DNA of 7,004 bases from Phoenicibacter congonensis (GTDB lineage Bacteria > Actinomycetota > Coriobacteriia > Coriobacteriales > Eggerthellaceae). The stretch covers positions 1 to 7,004 of the forward strand of contig JAUMVS010000077.1 in assembly GCA_030530045.1 (NCBI GenBank). Reading direction: 5' to 3'. The notes beneath the pieces were generated by a model. The model had not been told where the DNA came from and ran no database searches. It saw nothing but the letters and a program-made list of their open reading frames with translations. The translations under genes were made by a program, and so were the position numbers. Below are positions 6,092 to 7,004 of the stretch, in pieces (position 1 is the stretch's first letter; every line of letters begins with the position of its first letter).

Positions 6092-6703
6092 GTGAGACGC
6101 GTTATTGTTGCAACTTCTAACCAGCACAAAGCTATGGAATTAGAAGAAATGCTGAATTTAGAAGATTATTCGCTCGAGACCATGGCCGATGCTGGCATTC
6201 AAAGCGACCCTGTGGAAGATGCAAACACTTTTGTGGGTAACGCTCAAATCAAAGCTCGTGCGGCTCACGAAATTTGTGTTGCGCAAGGCATCAACGCTTG
6301 CGTGCTTGCCGATGACAGCGGCATTTGTGTTGACGCCCTAAACGGTGAGCCAGGTGTTCTTTCAGCCCGTTACGCTGGGGAAGGCGCTGGTCAGCCTGCA
6401 ATCAATGCAAAGCTTTTCAAGAATCTTGAGGGTGTTCCTTTCGAGGAAAGAACAGCTCATTTTTCATGCGCTCTCGTTTTCATTGATGAGGACGGAGTTG
6501 AAACTTGCGTTGATGGTAAGGTCTACGGTCGCGTTGGCTTTGAGGCCGTTGGTGATTTTGGCTTTGGCTACGATCCAATTTTCTACCCTTCAGAGTTTAA
6601 TTTTGAGAAGTCGCTAGGCGAGGTTTCCGCTGAGGAAAAGAACAAGATCTCGCACCGCGCACGCGCATGCACAGCGCTTCGCGAGCAACTTTGTTGCGAA
6701 TAG
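6092..6703 (+). CDS. rdgB: dITP/XTP pyrophosphatase (RdgB/HAM1 family)
   Basis: 203 residues, the usual length. The enzyme hydrolyses non-canonical purine triphosphates (ITP, dITP, XTP) to the monophosphate and pyrophosphate in the cytosol and so keeps them out of DNA and RNA. Motifs seen are ATSNQHK (7-13, substrate and phosphate contact), ADDSGICVDAL (73-83, metal and catalytic acidic residues D74, D75), GVLSARYAG (88-96), FGYDPIF (158-164, base recognition) and ISHRARA (186-192). The start is GTG at 6092 with AGGA 7 nt upstream. It is 3 nt after the murI stop, so it is part of the same transcript. A weak GCAAC-TTT-GTTGC hairpin sits at the gene end without a following T-run. Confidence 0.95.
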   Translation: MRRVIVATSNQHKAMELEEMLNLEDYSLETMADAGIQSDPVEDANTFVGNAQIKARAAHEICVAQGINACVLADDSGICVDALNGEPGVLSARYAGEGAGQPAINAKLFKNLEGVPFEERTAHFSCALVFIDEDGVETCVDGKVYGRVGFEAVGDFGFGYDPIFYPSEFNFEKSLGEVSAEEKNKISHRARACTALREQLCCE

Positions 6704-6730
6704 AAAATTCCATTTTGCAATCTCTCATTT

Positions 6731-6752
6731 TCTGTCACTTTTCTGTGATAGA
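6731..6752. repeat. 8-bp inverted repeat overlapping the tRNA-His promoter
   Basis: TCTGTCAC (6731-6738) and GTGATAGA (6745-6752) pair over 8 positions with one G-T wobble around a 6-nt T-rich loop. The right arm overlaps the candidate extended -10 box of tRNA-His. It has no T-run, so it is not a typical terminator. It may be an operator-like dyad or chance. Confidence 0.35.
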
Positions 6753-6754
6753 AT
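6746..6754 (+). promoter_or_regulatory. Extended -10 promoter of tRNA-His
   Basis: TGATAGAAT is an extended -10 element (TGn followed by TAGAAT). It would start transcription near 6761, about 11 nt before the tRNA. No good -35 is visible 16-18 nt upstream, which fits extended -10 promoters. Read-through from rdgB is also possible. Confidence 0.5.
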
Positions 6755-6771
6755 AATCAAGCTTGCGAAAT

Positions 6772-6849
6772 GGTGGGTGTAGTTCAGTTGGCTAGAATGC
6801 CAGATTGTGGCTCTGGAGGTCGTGGGTTCAAGTCCCATCACCCACCCCA
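6772..6849 (+). tRNA. tRNA-His, anticodon GTG
   Basis: A full cloverleaf folds by eye. The acceptor stem GTGGGTG/CACCCAC (6773-6779 with 6839-6845) is perfect. The G at 6772 can pair with C73 (6846), giving the extra -1 G typical of histidine tRNA. The anticodon stem CCAGA/TCTGG is perfect and the anticodon GTG lies at 6807-6809. The T-arm is GTGGG-TTCAAGT-CCCAT. CCA (6847-6849) is encoded in the genome. The histidine identity comes from the anticodon together with the G-1:C73 pair. If G-1 is left out the gene begins at 6773. Confidence 0.97.
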
Positions 6850-6858
6850 TTTTTCAAG

Positions 6859-6887
6859 TTGCGATTAGCTAGTAGTTAAGCTAAAAT
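6859..6887 (+). promoter_or_regulatory. Candidate promoter of tRNA-Lys
   Basis: TTGCGA (6859-6864, four of six to consensus), a 17-nt spacer and TAAAAT (6882-6887, five of six). Transcription would start near 6894, about 35 nt before the tRNA, leaving a leader for RNase P to remove. A weaker alternative -10 (TTTAAT, 6914-6919) lies closer to the gene. Co-transcription with tRNA-His is also possible because no terminator separates the two. Confidence 0.5.
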
Positions 6888-6928
6888 AGTTAACTTAGTG
6901 CTGGCAATCAGTGTTTAATGTCGAATTT

Positions 6929-7004
6929 GCGCCATTAGCTTAGTTGGTAGAGCAGGGGACTCTTAATCCCAAGGTCGAAGGTTCGAGTCCTTCATGGCGC
7001 ACCA
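6929..7004 (+). tRNA. tRNA-Lys, anticodon CTT
   Basis: 76-nt cloverleaf with acceptor stem GCGCCAT/ATGGCGC, D-arm GCTT...GAGC, anticodon CTT at 6962-6964 (reads AAG), T-arm GAAGG-TTCGAGT-CCTTC, discriminator A, and encoded CCA ending on the last base of the window. The first anticodon-stem pair is G27-A43 (6955 with 6971), a mismatch. The remaining four pairs hold. It lies 79 nt after tRNA-His. Confidence 0.97.

Noticed and set aside
6685..6697. GCAAC-TTT-GTTGC hairpin as the terminator of rdgB
   Set aside because: Stem of only 5 bp, located inside the coding sequence just before the stop, and not followed by a T-run.
6865..6884. TTAGCT...AGCTAA hairpin as terminator after tRNA-His
   Set aside because: A-T-rich 6-bp stem with no T-run, lying over the candidate tRNA-Lys promoter.

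Overview
The window looks like chromosomal DNA of a low-to-mid G+C actinobacterium, most likely class Coriobacteriia (Atopobium/Olsenella-like). This is an inference. It rests on roughly 45-48% G+C by eye, an apparently leaderless gene, TTG and GTG starts with good Shine-Dalgarno sites, genomically encoded CCA on both tRNAs, and a FemAB / L,D-transpeptidase / MurI cell-wall cluster. No sequence search was possible, so the genus is not established.

Left part (1-1842, mainly minus strand): two tandem paralogous genes encode seven-helix membrane proteins of about 260 residues, the upstream copy at 967-1740 and the downstream copy at 131-922. A short open frame that runs off the window edge (99 down to 1) may be a third gene of the same transcript. 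I recognise no named family for the pair. The copies share motifs containing His, Asp and Glu at helix edges. They are transcribed divergently from a TetR/AcrR-type regulator (1886-2566). The intergenic region holds a strong minus-strand promoter (TTGACA, 17-nt spacer, TAACAT). It also holds two inverted copies of a 12-bp site containing CGTATAGG, one inside the promoter spacer and one just past the predicted transcription start. The simplest reading is a TetR-repressed membrane-protein operon.

Middle and right (2605-6703, plus strand): a cell-wall cluster starts with a FemAB-type peptidyltransferase whose -10 box lies 7 nt before its ATG, which suggests a leaderless mRNA. It continues with a membrane-anchored YkuD L,D-transpeptidase, glutamate racemase (murI, TTG start overlapping the previous gene by 17 nt) and the house-cleaning nucleotide pyrophosphatase rdgB (GTG start 3 nt after the murI stop). 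The products act at successive points of peptidoglycan construction: D-Glu supply (MurI), side-chain amino acid addition (FemAB) and 3-3 cross-linking (Ldt). RdgB is a common housekeeping neighbour of murI.

Right end (6704-7004): tRNA-His(GTG) and tRNA-Lys(CTT), each with a plausible promoter of its own. The tRNA-Lys CCA ends exactly at the window edge. I saw no CRISPR array, insertion sequence, rRNA or convincing intrinsic terminator.
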